The translations under genes were made by a program, and so were the position numbers. From NCBI GenBank assembly GCA_949432885.1, contig CASQXY010000012.1:1-43768 (forward strand): a stretch of DNA of 43,768 nucleotides, in the 5' to 3' direction. The DNA comes from an uncultured bacterium. Lineage in GTDB: Bacteria; Bacillota; Clostridia; Christensenellales; CAG-917. Below, piece after piece: positions 1 to 7,844 of this stretch (positions are counted from its first letter, which is position 1; each line of letters begins with the position of its first letter). The notes under the pieces are model-generated. The model made no database searches. It worked only from the letters and a program-made list of their open reading frames with translations, and was not told where the DNA came from.

Positions 1-55
1 CGAATCGCGTCTCCCCTGCCAGAGAAGTCGTTTTATTGCGGCTTCTCTTTTCTTT
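1..55. repeat. 55-bp direct repeat, copy 1
   Basis: Identical over 55 bases to 182-236, 181 bp away; the copies diverge right after the T-rich end. Each copy contains a 10-bp inverted repeat (21-30 with 39-48, loop of 8, one G-U pair if read on +) followed by TTTCTTT. That makes it an intrinsic-terminator-like hairpin for + strand transcription coming from outside the window. No open frame here is convincing. It may belong to a longer interspersed element that continues to the left of the window. Confidence 0.85.
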
Positions 56-181
56 ACTTCACACTTTTCACGCAACCCATACGTTGATTTAATCTCCGAT
101 TACATCAACGTCTGCGGTTTCGTCTGACGCGAAACTTTTTGTACAAGTACACGTTTCGCTATTCCGTCGTCTTGCTCCTTT

Positions 182-236
182 CGAATCGCGTCTCCCCTGC
201 CAGAGAAGTCGTTTTATTGCGGCTTCTCTTTTCTTT
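182..236. repeat. 55-bp direct repeat, copy 2
   Basis: Exact second copy of 1-55, with the hairpin at 202-211/220-229 and T-rich tract 230-236. Between the copies (56-181) are two further short dyads: 81-88 with 104-111, and 129-135 with 153-159. The stretch therefore looks like structured non-coding DNA or RNA rather than a gene. Confidence 0.85.
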
Positions 237-263
237 GTTCAACTTATATGAAATAAATCCCGC

Positions 264-293
264 TTTACAAACACATCGTTTTGCTGTTAAAAT
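264..293 (+). promoter_or_regulatory. Possible rnhA promoter
   Basis: TTTACA (264-269) and TAAAAT (288-293) with an 18-base spacer lie 30 bases before the rnhA start. The same two hexamers, 17 bases apart, precede nrdR. The assignment to the housekeeping sigma factor is inferred from the match alone. Confidence 0.45.
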
Positions 294-323
294 ATACGTA
301 ACAAAAACATATTTAAGGAAGCT

Positions 324-824
324 ATGGCAAAGAAAAAAGTTGTTGAAATATACACTGACGGCGCTTGCTCGGGCAATCCCGGCGCGGGAGGATGGGCGGC
401 TGTTTTATTGTACAACGGGCATCGCAAGGAAATAAGCGGCGCCGATGCAAACACCACAAACAATCGCATGGAGCTAACCGCAATTATCGAGGGACTCAAA
501 ATCCTCAAAGAGCCATGCAAAGTCACCATTTACAGCGACAGCGCCTATTCAGTCGAACCTTTTCTTAAAAACTGGATAGACGGCTGGATTATGCGCGGCT
601 GGCGTACCGCAAGCAAGGACGACGTCAAAAACGTGGATTTATGGCAGGAACTGCTTTCGCTTATGCAGATACACGAAGTAAACTATATCAAGGTCAAAGG
701 TCACGCCGACAACGAACTCAACAACCGCTGCGACCAGCTTGCTCGCGCCGCAATAAAGCAATCGGAGATTGCCCAAGCAAAATCTACACTCACCCCTATC
801 ACGCAGATTCCCAACGACGTTTAA
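324..824 (+). CDS. rnhA: Ribonuclease HI
   Basis: Cytoplasmic endonuclease that cuts the RNA strand of RNA-DNA hybrids (Okazaki primers, R-loops). The 166-residue product has the whole RNase HI fold: the opening strand with TDGACSGNPG, then MELTAI, then YSDSAY, and a C-terminal KGHADN loop. The four metal-binding acids are visible as D12, E50, D72 and D137, with the catalytic-loop histidine at H127. The region around residues 83-100 matches the basic handle region of bacterial type 1 enzymes. The ATG follows AAGGAAG at suitable spacing. It is a single-gene unit that converges on ispH, and the two share the hairpin at 895-922. The C-terminal 20 residues are a short non-conserved tail. Confidence 0.97.
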   Translation: MAKKKVVEIYTDGACSGNPGAGGWAAVLLYNGHRKEISGADANTTNNRMELTAIIEGLKILKEPCKVTIYSDSAYSVEPFLKNWIDGWIMRGWRTASKDDVKNVDLWQELLSLMQIHEVNYIKVKGHADNELNNRCDQLARAAIKQSEIAQAKSTLTPITQIPNDV

Positions 825-894
825 GTTATTTTGATTGATTTATATTTAAGCGAACAGTTTCTTAAATCAATAATCTAATACATATGAATAAAAC

Positions 895-922
895 AAAACA
901 GCGCCCGCATGAGCGCTGTTTT
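895..922. terminator. Bidirectional terminator, rnhA / ispH-S1
   Basis: AAAACAGCGC (895-904) pairs with GCGCTGTTTT (913-922) across an 8-base loop. A/T tracts flank both sides, so it can end rnhA on + and the rluB-to-ispH operon on -. Confidence 0.85.
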
Positions 923-948
923 ATAATTTTCATTTACGCAGATTGTCA

Positions 949-3330
949 TTATTCCTCGACGGTTTCCGTTTTCTTCTTTCGGCTCGTCTTTTTGGGCGCG
1001 GCCTCTGCGGAAGCCTCCACCTCGTCGGCAAGGTCAAGATTCAAGCCCTTGAACAAATCGCTGAGGCTTGCGGAACTGTTGCCGGAGAGCCATTCCTTAG
1101 GCTCGTTGGAGGTATCCTTCTTGGGAGCGCGACCTCTCTTGCCCGTCTCTCCGTCCGCGACCTTTTGCTCGAACTTCTTCATTCTGGAATTTCTCTTCGT
1201 CGCCTTCTCTTCCTCGGTGGCTTCGCCCTCTACTTCTACGGGCGCTTGCTCGGGCTCGGGCAGCAATTCTTTTATCGACAGCGTGATACGCGTATCTTCA
1301 AATCCAATAATCTTAGCCTCGACTTCCTGTCCAACGGTAAGAGCCTCGTTTGCGTCCTTAATCCAGTTGTGGGAAATCTGAGACACGTGCACAAGACCGT
1401 CTATGCCGTCCTCGAGAGAAACGAATGCGCCGTAGGGGAATATCCTTTCGACCTTACCCTTGATAATCGTACCGACGGGATATTTCTCCGCCGCGACCTC
1501 GTAAGGCTTGGGTTGAAGCTGTTTGTATCCGAGGGAAATCCTTCCGTGCTCTCTGTCGAGTTTGAGAATAACGAAATCCTTGACGTCGCCGATTTTCAAA
1601 ACCGTAGACGGGTCAGTGATTCTGTTCCAGCTGAGCTCGGATATATGCGCAAGACAGTCAAAACCGTCAATGCTTACAAACGCGCCGAACTGAGTGAATC
1701 TCTTGACCTTACCCGACCTTATATCGTTCACGTGGAGATTGCCCCAAAACGCGTCTTCCTTTTCCTTCTTCTCTTTTTCGAGAACCATACGCTGAGAAGC
1801 AAACAGATATTTGGACTTTCTTGGAGCCTTGGTATCCTTGACATCCTCGTTCTCGGCTACTGCGGCTTCCTCGCCCTCAGCAAGCTCCGCAGTGCTTGCA
1901 GCTTCCGTTTTTTCCTTGGGAGGAAGGAGCATAAGACGCAATTTCTTGCCCTTGTATTCTTCGAGGTTCTTTACAAAGCCCATCTTAATTTGGCTTGCGG
2001 GGACGAACACCGTATACTGTCCCATTCTGCCGCGGAGACCGCCTTTGACGACCTCTGTCATAACCAATGAAAACTCGCCTGCCGCCAATGCCTGCTCTGC
2101 GGCTTCTTCTTCCGCACGAAGCGCGTCCACAGCCTTTTTGGAAAGCGCGACGTAATCTTTTACGGAAAGTATACACGCCTGCACTTCGTCGCCGGCGTTG
2201 TAATCGGAAGGATTATAATTTCCGTCGACCGACGCTTCTGACTTATCAATGAAACCGTCTTTCTTGCCGCCTATCGCAACGTAGACACCGTTTTCATCTG
2301 CTCTGATGACGGTACCCTTAATACGCTTGCCGACCTTATATGAAGTGTAGTTGCCCGTCGTTGCGGAGGACTTCATAAGGTCGTCCATTGTCATAGGCTC
2401 TTTCTCGCCGATGTTTTTTTGCTCTTGAAGCGTTGCCTCTTTGTTCGCTTCAACTTCCGCTGCCGTTACAGCCTTGTTCTGAGTTTCACTCATAAGTTTG
2501 CTTACCTCCCGTATCAACCAAGGCGGAGTCGATGCCCCCGCGACGATAGATACACATTGAATATCCTTAAATTTGCTTATGCTCGACAACACTTCTTCCG
2601 CATCGTTTGCGTAGACCACGTTGGGATTGACCTCTTTTGCCGCCTGCGCCAGCCTTCTTGTGTTGGCGCTGTGAGCCGAACCGAGAACCAATACCGCGTC
2701 GGACTCGCTTGCAAGCGCGCGTACCTCGTTTTGTCTTACTGTTGTATTGTAACAAATAGTATTAAAAAAGCCAACTGATTTGTGCGGATTTTTTTCAAAA
2801 TTATTTATAAATGCGGCGATTTTCTCAAATTTATCCCGCAAAACGGTCGTCTGAAAGATAACCGACGTCGGCTTGTCCCCGATTTGCGGCATTTCGCTGT
2901 CGGGAATCACTGTGCAATCATCGCCCGCATAGCTTTTGACTCCTATAACCTCGTCGTGCTTTTCGTCCCCGATTATGACCACCGCGTCGCCCGCTTCAGC
3001 TCTCTCCCGTGCAATCCTTTGGTTGCGCTTCACGACCTCGCAGGTGGCATCCTCGACAATAACCCCCCTTTCAATCAACTCGCGCTCGGTATCTTGCGGA
3101 ATCCCATGCGCGCGTATAAGCGCTACGTCGCCCTTTTCAAGTCGGCTCAACTCGTCGATTTCTATACTATCCACCCCGTTAGATTTCAGAAAATCAGTAA
3201 CAAGCTCGTTATGCACAAGCTCTCCTATGGTGTATATGCGACCGTACTTTCGCGCAAGTTCGAGAGCCTTGTCAACCGCTTTTTCAACGCCGTTGCAAAA
3301 GCCCGCGTGGCGTGCCGTAATTATTCTCAC
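949..3330 (-). CDS. ispH: IspH (HMBPP reductase) fused to ribosomal S1-type domains
   Basis: Residues 1-285 are 4-hydroxy-3-methylbut-2-enyl diphosphate reductase, the last enzyme of the MEP isoprenoid pathway. The three iron-sulfur cysteines are C12, C97 and C193, in the contexts AGFCNG, DATCEVV and NTICYN. Residues from about 331 onward carry S1 RNA-binding OB folds: repeats near 332-400 and 415-475 (the second degenerate, with an acidic linker after it) and two canonical repeats near 533-603 and 616-687. A charged, lysine-rich tail of about 90 residues ends the 793-residue protein. IspH-S1 fusions are known in Clostridia and the link between the halves is not understood. The start is GTG, sharing one base with the cmk-plsC stop (TAGTG), so translation is probably coupled. 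Last gene of a five-gene operon. Confidence 0.95.
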   Translation of the reverse strand: MRIITARHAGFCNGVEKAVDKALELARKYGRIYTIGELVHNELVTDFLKSNGVDSIEIDELSRLEKGDVALIRAHGIPQDTERELIERGVIVEDATCEVVKRNQRIARERAEAGDAVVIIGDEKHDEVIGVKSYAGDDCTVIPDSEMPQIGDKPTSVIFQTTVLRDKFEKIAAFINNFEKNPHKSVGFFNTICYNTTVRQNEVRALASESDAVLVLGSAHSANTRRLAQAAKEVNPNVVYANDAEEVLSSISKFKDIQCVSIVAGASTPPWLIREVSKLMSETQNKAVTAAEVEANKEATLQEQKNIGEKEPMTMDDLMKSSATTGNYTSYKVGKRIKGTVIRADENGVYVAIGGKKDGFIDKSEASVDGNYNPSDYNAGDEVQACILSVKDYVALSKKAVDALRAEEEAAEQALAAGEFSLVMTEVVKGGLRGRMGQYTVFVPASQIKMGFVKNLEEYKGKKLRLMLLPPKEKTEAASTAELAEGEEAAVAENEDVKDTKAPRKSKYLFASQRMVLEKEKKEKEDAFWGNLHVNDIRSGKVKRFTQFGAFVSIDGFDCLAHISELSWNRITDPSTVLKIGDVKDFVILKLDREHGRISLGYKQLQPKPYEVAAEKYPVGTIIKGKVERIFPYGAFVSLEDGIDGLVHVSQISHNWIKDANEALTVGQEVEAKIIGFEDTRITLSIKELLPEPEQAPVEVEGEATEEEKATKRNSRMKKFEQKVADGETGKRGRAPKKDTSNEPKEWLSGNSSASLSDLFKGLNLDLADEVEASAEAAPKKTSRKKKTETVEE

Positions 3331-4718
3331 TATTTCTTCTTACCCTTTTTAAGCCCTTCAACGTATTCGTTGCAAAGCCTTCTCGTCTCGTCCATCTTTT
3401 CGCGTACGACTTCCGTCGCCATATGCATTTGTTCGGGGGTACGCGCGCTGTAAAACTCGTCCAGCGTAAACGGCTCGCCTATATACAGCCAGTTGCGCCT
3501 GAACAGTCTGGGAGCGGAATAATAAAGCATAGGCACGACCGGCGATTTGGTTTTGATTGCAAATCTCGCCGTACCGGTTTTGAGCTCCGCCATTTCCTGC
3601 GAACCCGATTTATTCCTCGTTCCCTCGGGGAAAAGCATAAGTTTTTTATCCTCTTTGAGCACGCCCAGCACACTCTTGACCGCAGATATGTCCGCCTCGC
3701 CTCTGCGTACCGGTATAGCGCCCATTTTATGCAGGAACCAGCCCGCAATCGGCACCTTGAAAAGTTCGTATTTCCCGAGAATGTGCGCTTCCTTTTTGAA
3801 AAGCGCGAAGCACGGTATCAGGGAGTCCACCTTAGAATAATGATTGCATATATAAATCGCTCTGCCGTCAATGTTTCCGTTTTGCCTGTTTACTATTTTT
3901 GTCGGCCAGAATATTGCCTGAACGGGACGGAGAAGTATTCGCATAAAACGGTACACGCCGAAACGTTTCTGAGGCAAATAATACTTTTTTATTCTTTTGA
4001 GAGTGCGTTCCGAAACACTTTTTTCCTCGCTCCGCTTGTCGGTTTGAGCATTAGGCTTGGTCTTGATATGCACGACCTCTTTTATATGAGCTATAACTAC
4101 GTCTATGCTCATTTCGGTGGTATCCACAAAGTCAGCGTCATCCGCCTGTTTCAGCGGCGCCACTTCTCTGTGCGAATCGTTGTAATCGCGCTGTTTGATG
4201 TCCGCAAGCAGTTTATCATAGTCCACTTGCTGTCCCTTTTCTTTGAGTTCCTTAAATCTTCTCGTAGCTCTTTCTTCGGGCGTAGCGGTAAGGAAAAATT
4301 TGCAATTCGCGTCGGGTAGCACAAACGTGCCTATATCTCTGCCGTCGAGCACTACGTCGTGCGTTTTGGCAAACGTACGTTGCAACTCCACCATCTTATA
4401 TCTGACGGGAGGAAGAGCCGATATATCGCTTGCCGCCTTTGACATATAATGCTCGCGCAGATACGGCGTTGTATTCAGACCGTTGACGTATATCTGCTGT
4501 TCGCCGTTTTCATATACTATATCCATACTCATCGTGTCGAGCAGTTTTTTTACGCTATCCTCGTCCGTAACGGAAACGCCCTGCTGCAAGGCGTAATAGG
4601 CGGTCGCGCGATACATCGCGCCCGTATCGAGATATATTATCCCCAAATCTTTTGCCACCGCCTTTGCGACCGTGCTTTTTCCCGCTCCGGCGGGACCGTC
4701 AATTGCTATATTAAGCAT
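3330..4718 (-). CDS. cmk: Cytidylate kinase fused to PlsC-type 1-acylglycerol-3-phosphate acyltransferase
   Basis: Residues 1-215 are (d)CMP kinase: P-loop GPAGAGKST at 8-16, DTGAMYRA at 31-38, DGRDIGT at 125-131, and the lid with RR residues. A basic linker follows, then at about 255-460 a PlsC acyltransferase domain with the catalytic H293-X4-D298 motif (NHYSKVD) and the substrate motif FPEGTR at 363-368. The enzyme would make CDP/dCDP in the cytosol and phosphatidic acid at the membrane face. A functional link through CTP supply for CDP-diacylglycerol is inference. The ATG has AAGGAG eight bases upstream. It sits 33 bases after the flavoprotein gene and overlaps ispH-S1 by one base. Both catalytic sets are intact, so neither half looks decayed. 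Confidence 0.95.
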   Translation of the reverse strand: MLNIAIDGPAGAGKSTVAKAVAKDLGIIYLDTGAMYRATAYYALQQGVSVTDEDSVKKLLDTMSMDIVYENGEQQIYVNGLNTTPYLREHYMSKAASDISALPPVRYKMVELQRTFAKTHDVVLDGRDIGTFVLPDANCKFFLTATPEERATRRFKELKEKGQQVDYDKLLADIKQRDYNDSHREVAPLKQADDADFVDTTEMSIDVVIAHIKEVVHIKTKPNAQTDKRSEEKSVSERTLKRIKKYYLPQKRFGVYRFMRILLRPVQAIFWPTKIVNRQNGNIDGRAIYICNHYSKVDSLIPCFALFKKEAHILGKYELFKVPIAGWFLHKMGAIPVRRGEADISAVKSVLGVLKEDKKLMLFPEGTRNKSGSQEMAELKTGTARFAIKTKSPVVPMLYYSAPRLFRRNWLYIGEPFTLDEFYSARTPEQMHMATEVVREKMDETRRLCNEYVEGLKKGKKK

Positions 4719-4751
4719 ACATTTTTCTCCTTTGCCGTAAAAATCTTGAAA

Positions 4752-5981
4752 TTACAATCCGATTTCCTCGCATTTGAGTATATCTCTCGCCGCGGCGACG
4801 CCCGTTGCGAAAGCGAGCTGCAAATTGAACCCGCCCGTGAGCGCGTCGATATCCGCCGTCTCTCCGACAAAATACAAACCTTTGCACAGCTTGCTTTCGC
4901 AAGACGGTTTGAGCTCCTTTATATCTACTCCGCCTGAGGTTACTACCGCTTCAGTAAACGGCGCAAGCTCTTTTACGTCGAAAACAAGCGCCTTCAATAT
5001 GCGAACGAGCCTCGCCCTCTCCTCTTTTGTAACGGAGTTTACCTTCTTAAACTCGGGGATATCCGCGCATTTGAGCACATACGCGTTCAGTCTGTCGGGA
5101 AGCAGCGCCCTCGTGACGTTTTTTATATCTTGATTCTTGCGTTCTTCAAAATCTCTCAGTATACGCGCTTCGAGTTTAGCGCTGTCGAGAGCGGGTTTCA
5201 AATCCAACGCCAACCGCACGTTTTCCGTTCTGTTTATATACGACGACAGCGTAAGCGCAATCGGACCCGACAGTCCCCTGTCCGTGAACATAAGCTCCCC
5301 AAACCTGCCGTCTATACGCTTTCCGCTTTCGTTATAAGCCGTCAGCTCCACGTTTTTCAGCGCGATACCGCGCAACGCGGATATAGGCTGTTTTACGTGA
5401 ATGGGCACGAGCGCCTGCCTCGGCGTCACTATCTTATGCCCGAATTTTTTTGCAATCGTATATCCGTCTCCCGTCGAGCCCGTTGACGGATAGCTTATTC
5501 CTCCCGTAGCCACAATGACCCTATCGAAACGCGCCTCCGCCTTATCTGCCGTCACAGTAAATCCGTTCTCCGCCGCGGATATATCTTGCACAGTGCAATT
5601 CAAAGACAATCTCACGCCTGCGCGTTTAAGCTCTTTTTCGAGAGTTCTGTTTACGTCGGACGACTTCTGCGAGAGCGGAAAAACTCTGTTCCCTCTTTCC
5701 GAAACAAGCGCAAGTCCCGCATTTTCGAAGAATTCCATAGTATCCTGCGGAGTAAATGAATACAGCGCCGCTCTTAGGAACTTTTCCCCGTGAACTATAT
5801 GCCCGAACAAATCCTCAATATCGCAGTCGTTGGTAAGATTGCACCGCCCCTTGCCGGTGATATAGATTTTTTTCCCTATTTTCTCATTCTTTTCAAGCAG
5901 ACAGGTTTCCGCGCCTCCGCGCGCAAGCGTTATTGCCGCCATACAGCCTGCCGCGCCTCCGCCGACTACGCAAACTTTCAT
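4752..5981 (-). CDS. HI0933/BaiN-family FAD-dependent oxidoreductase
   Basis: A 409-residue flavoprotein beginning MKVCVVGGGAAG, a Rossmann FAD-binding loop at the extreme N-terminus. The family-typical GKKIYITGKGRCNLTN block comes next, then a substrate domain, and a C-terminal FAD block ending near FATGVAAARD. The family includes proteins annotated as aminoacetone oxidase or BaiN; the substrate here cannot be read from the sequence. I chose the ATG at 5981 rather than the upstream in-frame start because it places the FAD motif first, has GGAG 8 bases upstream, and overlaps the surE stop as ATGA, a usual coupled junction. Third gene of the rluB-surE operon. Confidence 0.9.
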   Translation of the reverse strand: MKVCVVGGGAAGCMAAITLARGGAETCLLEKNEKIGKKIYITGKGRCNLTNDCDIEDLFGHIVHGEKFLRAALYSFTPQDTMEFFENAGLALVSERGNRVFPLSQKSSDVNRTLEKELKRAGVRLSLNCTVQDISAAENGFTVTADKAEARFDRVIVATGGISYPSTGSTGDGYTIAKKFGHKIVTPRQALVPIHVKQPISALRGIALKNVELTAYNESGKRIDGRFGELMFTDRGLSGPIALTLSSYINRTENVRLALDLKPALDSAKLEARILRDFEERKNQDIKNVTRALLPDRLNAYVLKCADIPEFKKVNSVTKEERARLVRILKALVFDVKELAPFTEAVVTSGGVDIKELKPSCESKLCKGLYFVGETADIDALTGGFNLQLAFATGVAAARDILKCEEIGL

Positions 5982-6736
5982 AAAATAAACTCCGCTCCGC
6001 TCATTGCGGACAGCATTCCGTAATCGGTGCCGAGCATCTGTAACGGCGTTACCGTAATATATCCCTGCTCGCATAGAGCGCAGTCACCGTCCTCGGCACG
6101 CGGATAATTTTTGAGAGAATGTCCGTCTATATAGTATCTTTCCTTGCCATCGCCGTCTTTTACGCAGAAATAATTTTCTTCGTACGGACGATACGTTATA
6201 GGCGCTATCCTGACGCCCTTTATCTCTTCTCTGTTCGTGCACGGAATATTTACGCTAAGCGTAATGTTTTCCGTTGCATATGACAGCAGTTTTTCCAGAT
6301 TTTCCGCAATAAAATCCGCCGCGAACGCATAATCCTCGCCGCCGTGCGCGCGAAGAGATACCGCAACGGAAGGTATACGGTGAAATGTACCCTCCTGAGC
6401 AGCTCCGAACGTGCCCGAATAAATTATGTCTGAGCCGATGTTAAGCACGGAATTTATTCCCGACAGCACCGCGTCGAATTTTCTGTCCTTATACAGGTAT
6501 TTCACCGCAAAAATCACGCAATCGGCGGGCGAGCCGTCCACCGCATAAGTTTCCACATCGACGTCATTTATCTTGCGAAAGGTTATTCCTCCGAAAAAAT
6601 TGACCATATGCGAAAAGCCCGACCTCTCCCCGTCGGGAGCGACCACAACCACTTCGTGCTCTTGCGAAAGCCGATTCGCAAGAGCGATTATTCCGGGGGC
6701 ATTGTACCCGTCGTCATTTGCTATAAGTATGTTCAT
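5978..6736 (-). CDS. surE: 5'/3'-nucleotidase SurE
   Basis: A metal-dependent phosphatase of nucleoside monophosphates, cytosolic. The N-terminus MNILIANDDG gives the metal ligands D8 and D9. The other ligands are S39 (GERSG) and N95 in SGINSVLNIG, followed by the family motif YSGTFGAAQEG. At 252 residues it is of normal length. The ATG is preceded by AAAGG. It lies 40 bases downstream of rluB and ends in a four-base overlap with the flavoprotein gene, so the three are co-transcribed. Confidence 0.95.
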   Translation of the reverse strand: MNILIANDDGYNAPGIIALANRLSQEHEVVVVAPDGERSGFSHMVNFFGGITFRKINDVDVETYAVDGSPADCVIFAVKYLYKDRKFDAVLSGINSVLNIGSDIIYSGTFGAAQEGTFHRIPSVAVSLRAHGGEDYAFAADFIAENLEKLLSYATENITLSVNIPCTNREEIKGVRIAPITYRPYEENYFCVKDGDGKERYYIDGHSLKNYPRAEDGDCALCEQGYITVTPLQMLGTDYGMLSAMSGAEFIL

Positions 6737-6776
6737 CAGTCAGTACCTTTATAAACTTTCAAGGCGATATTCGATT

Positions 6777-7616
6777 TCAGCGTTGAAGGCCGCACAGCTT
6801 TGCGAGATACTCAATCTCCGTTTCGCTAAGGTCTCTCGCGCCGCCTCTGGCAAGTCCGCCGAGCCGCAATTCTCCGATTGCCACGCGCTTCAAAAATATA
6901 ACGTTTTTCTCCACCGCTTGGAACATCCTGCGTATTTCCCTGTTTTTGCCCTCGAAAATTATGACTTCCAGTCTCGTATCATCGTTTTCCACGCCCGTGA
7001 CCTTCACTTTGCAGCGTCCGTATTTCACGCCGTCAACCGTCACGCCCTTTCTGAGTACGGCAAGATCGCTTTCCTCAATCGAACCTTCAATTTTCACGAT
7101 ATAAGTCTTCGGAATTTCGCTCGACGGGTGCGTGAGCTTAAAAGTCATGTCACCGTCATTGGTGAGCAACAGCAGTCCTTCGCTGTCATAATCTAGACGT
7201 CCCACAGGATAAAGCCGCTTATCTTTATATCCGTCGAGATAGTCCATAACGGTTCTGCGCGGTCTTTTTTTGATGTTTGCGTCCTCGGACGGCTTTGCCG
7301 AAGAGGAATTCCGCAAATTCACATTCAAGGAGCCGTCAATATCAGACTCGCGTACGGGACGTCCGCTTTTATTGTCGCGCTCGTCGTTCAAAGTCGTGAC
7401 GCACCCCTTCGGCTTATAAAACATGACATAATCATAATGCGTAACCTTTACGACCTTTTTCCCGTCTACGAAAACGGTATCGTTTGTTTCATCCACGTCC
7501 GTCCCGACCTCGCGTACGGTTTTTTTGTTTATCGACACTCTGCCTGCCTTGACGTATTCGTCCGCCTTTCTCCGCGAACAAACTCCGCATTCGGCAAGAT
7601 ATTTATTTATGCGCAT
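6777..7616 (-). CDS. rluB: 23S rRNA pseudouridine synthase, RluB/RsuA family
   Basis: The N-terminal S4 RNA-binding domain (MRINKYLAECGVCSRRKAD) is followed by the RsuA/RluB catalytic domain with GRLDYDSEG; the catalytic aspartate is D142. It isomerises a uridine in rRNA, probably in 23S by homology to RluB. An upstream TTG at 7640 is possible, but the ATG at 7616 has GGGAG six bases ahead and gives the usual RINKYL start. Residues about 82-121 are an insertion of roughly 40 residues between the KGCVTT strand and the MDYL helix, rich in Ser, Asn, Arg and Lys, which the family normally lacks. First gene of the operon, with its own promoter. Confidence 0.93.
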   Translation of the reverse strand: MRINKYLAECGVCSRRKADEYVKAGRVSINKKTVREVGTDVDETNDTVFVDGKKVVKVTHYDYVMFYKPKGCVTTLNDERDNKSGRPVRESDIDGSLNVNLRNSSSAKPSEDANIKKRPRRTVMDYLDGYKDKRLYPVGRLDYDSEGLLLLTNDGDMTFKLTHPSSEIPKTYIVKIEGSIEESDLAVLRKGVTVDGVKYGRCKVKVTGVENDDTRLEVIIFEGKNREIRRMFQAVEKNVIFLKRVAIGELRLGGLARGGARDLSETEIEYLAKLCGLQR

Positions 7617-7673
7617 GTTTTCTCCCGACCGCCTTTGCAAGCGGAACGCTTATATTAAGTATTACATTTATAG

Positions 7674-7702
7674 ACTATACAATAAATCGCGCTCTTTCGC
7701 AA
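7674..7702 (-). promoter_or_regulatory. Promoter of the rluB-surE-ispH operon
   Basis: On the minus strand, TTGCGA (7702-7697), a 17-base spacer, then TATAGT (7679-7674). It lies 58 bases before the chosen rluB start and downstream of the dacB-like gene's terminator, so it is well placed to start a new unit. Confidence 0.7.
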
Positions 7703-7778
7703 GCGAATTGCCGAATATCATTTTGCCTGCGGCGTTTATATTTTTCCGCACTAAAATCATAATTCTTCCGTACAAACG

Positions 7779-7802
7779 AAAAAGACGCGTTCACGCCTTT
7801 TT
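7779..7802 (-). terminator. Terminator after the dacB-like gene
   Basis: Read on the minus strand, AAAAAGGCGT and GCGTCTTTTT form a 10-bp stem with two G-U pairs and a GAAC loop. On the plus strand those pairs become A-C mismatches, so it works only in the minus direction. Confidence 0.65.
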
Positions 7803-7844
7803 CACAGTATGTTGAGTATCGGACTTACGGCAGTCTTCGGCTTT

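Noticed and set aside
1..236. CRISPR array made of the 55-bp repeats
   Set aside because: Only two copies, a repeat far longer than usual, a 126-base interval, and no cas genes.
943..2070. 375-residue open frame opposite ispH-S1
   Set aside because: It is antisense to a well-supported gene, has no recognisable domain or ribosome site, and reflects the codon bias of the other strand.
5982..6074. 31-residue extension of the HI0933-type flavoprotein
   Set aside because: It overlaps surE by nearly 100 bases and puts residues before the FAD loop that the family lacks; ATGA coupling at 5981 fits better.
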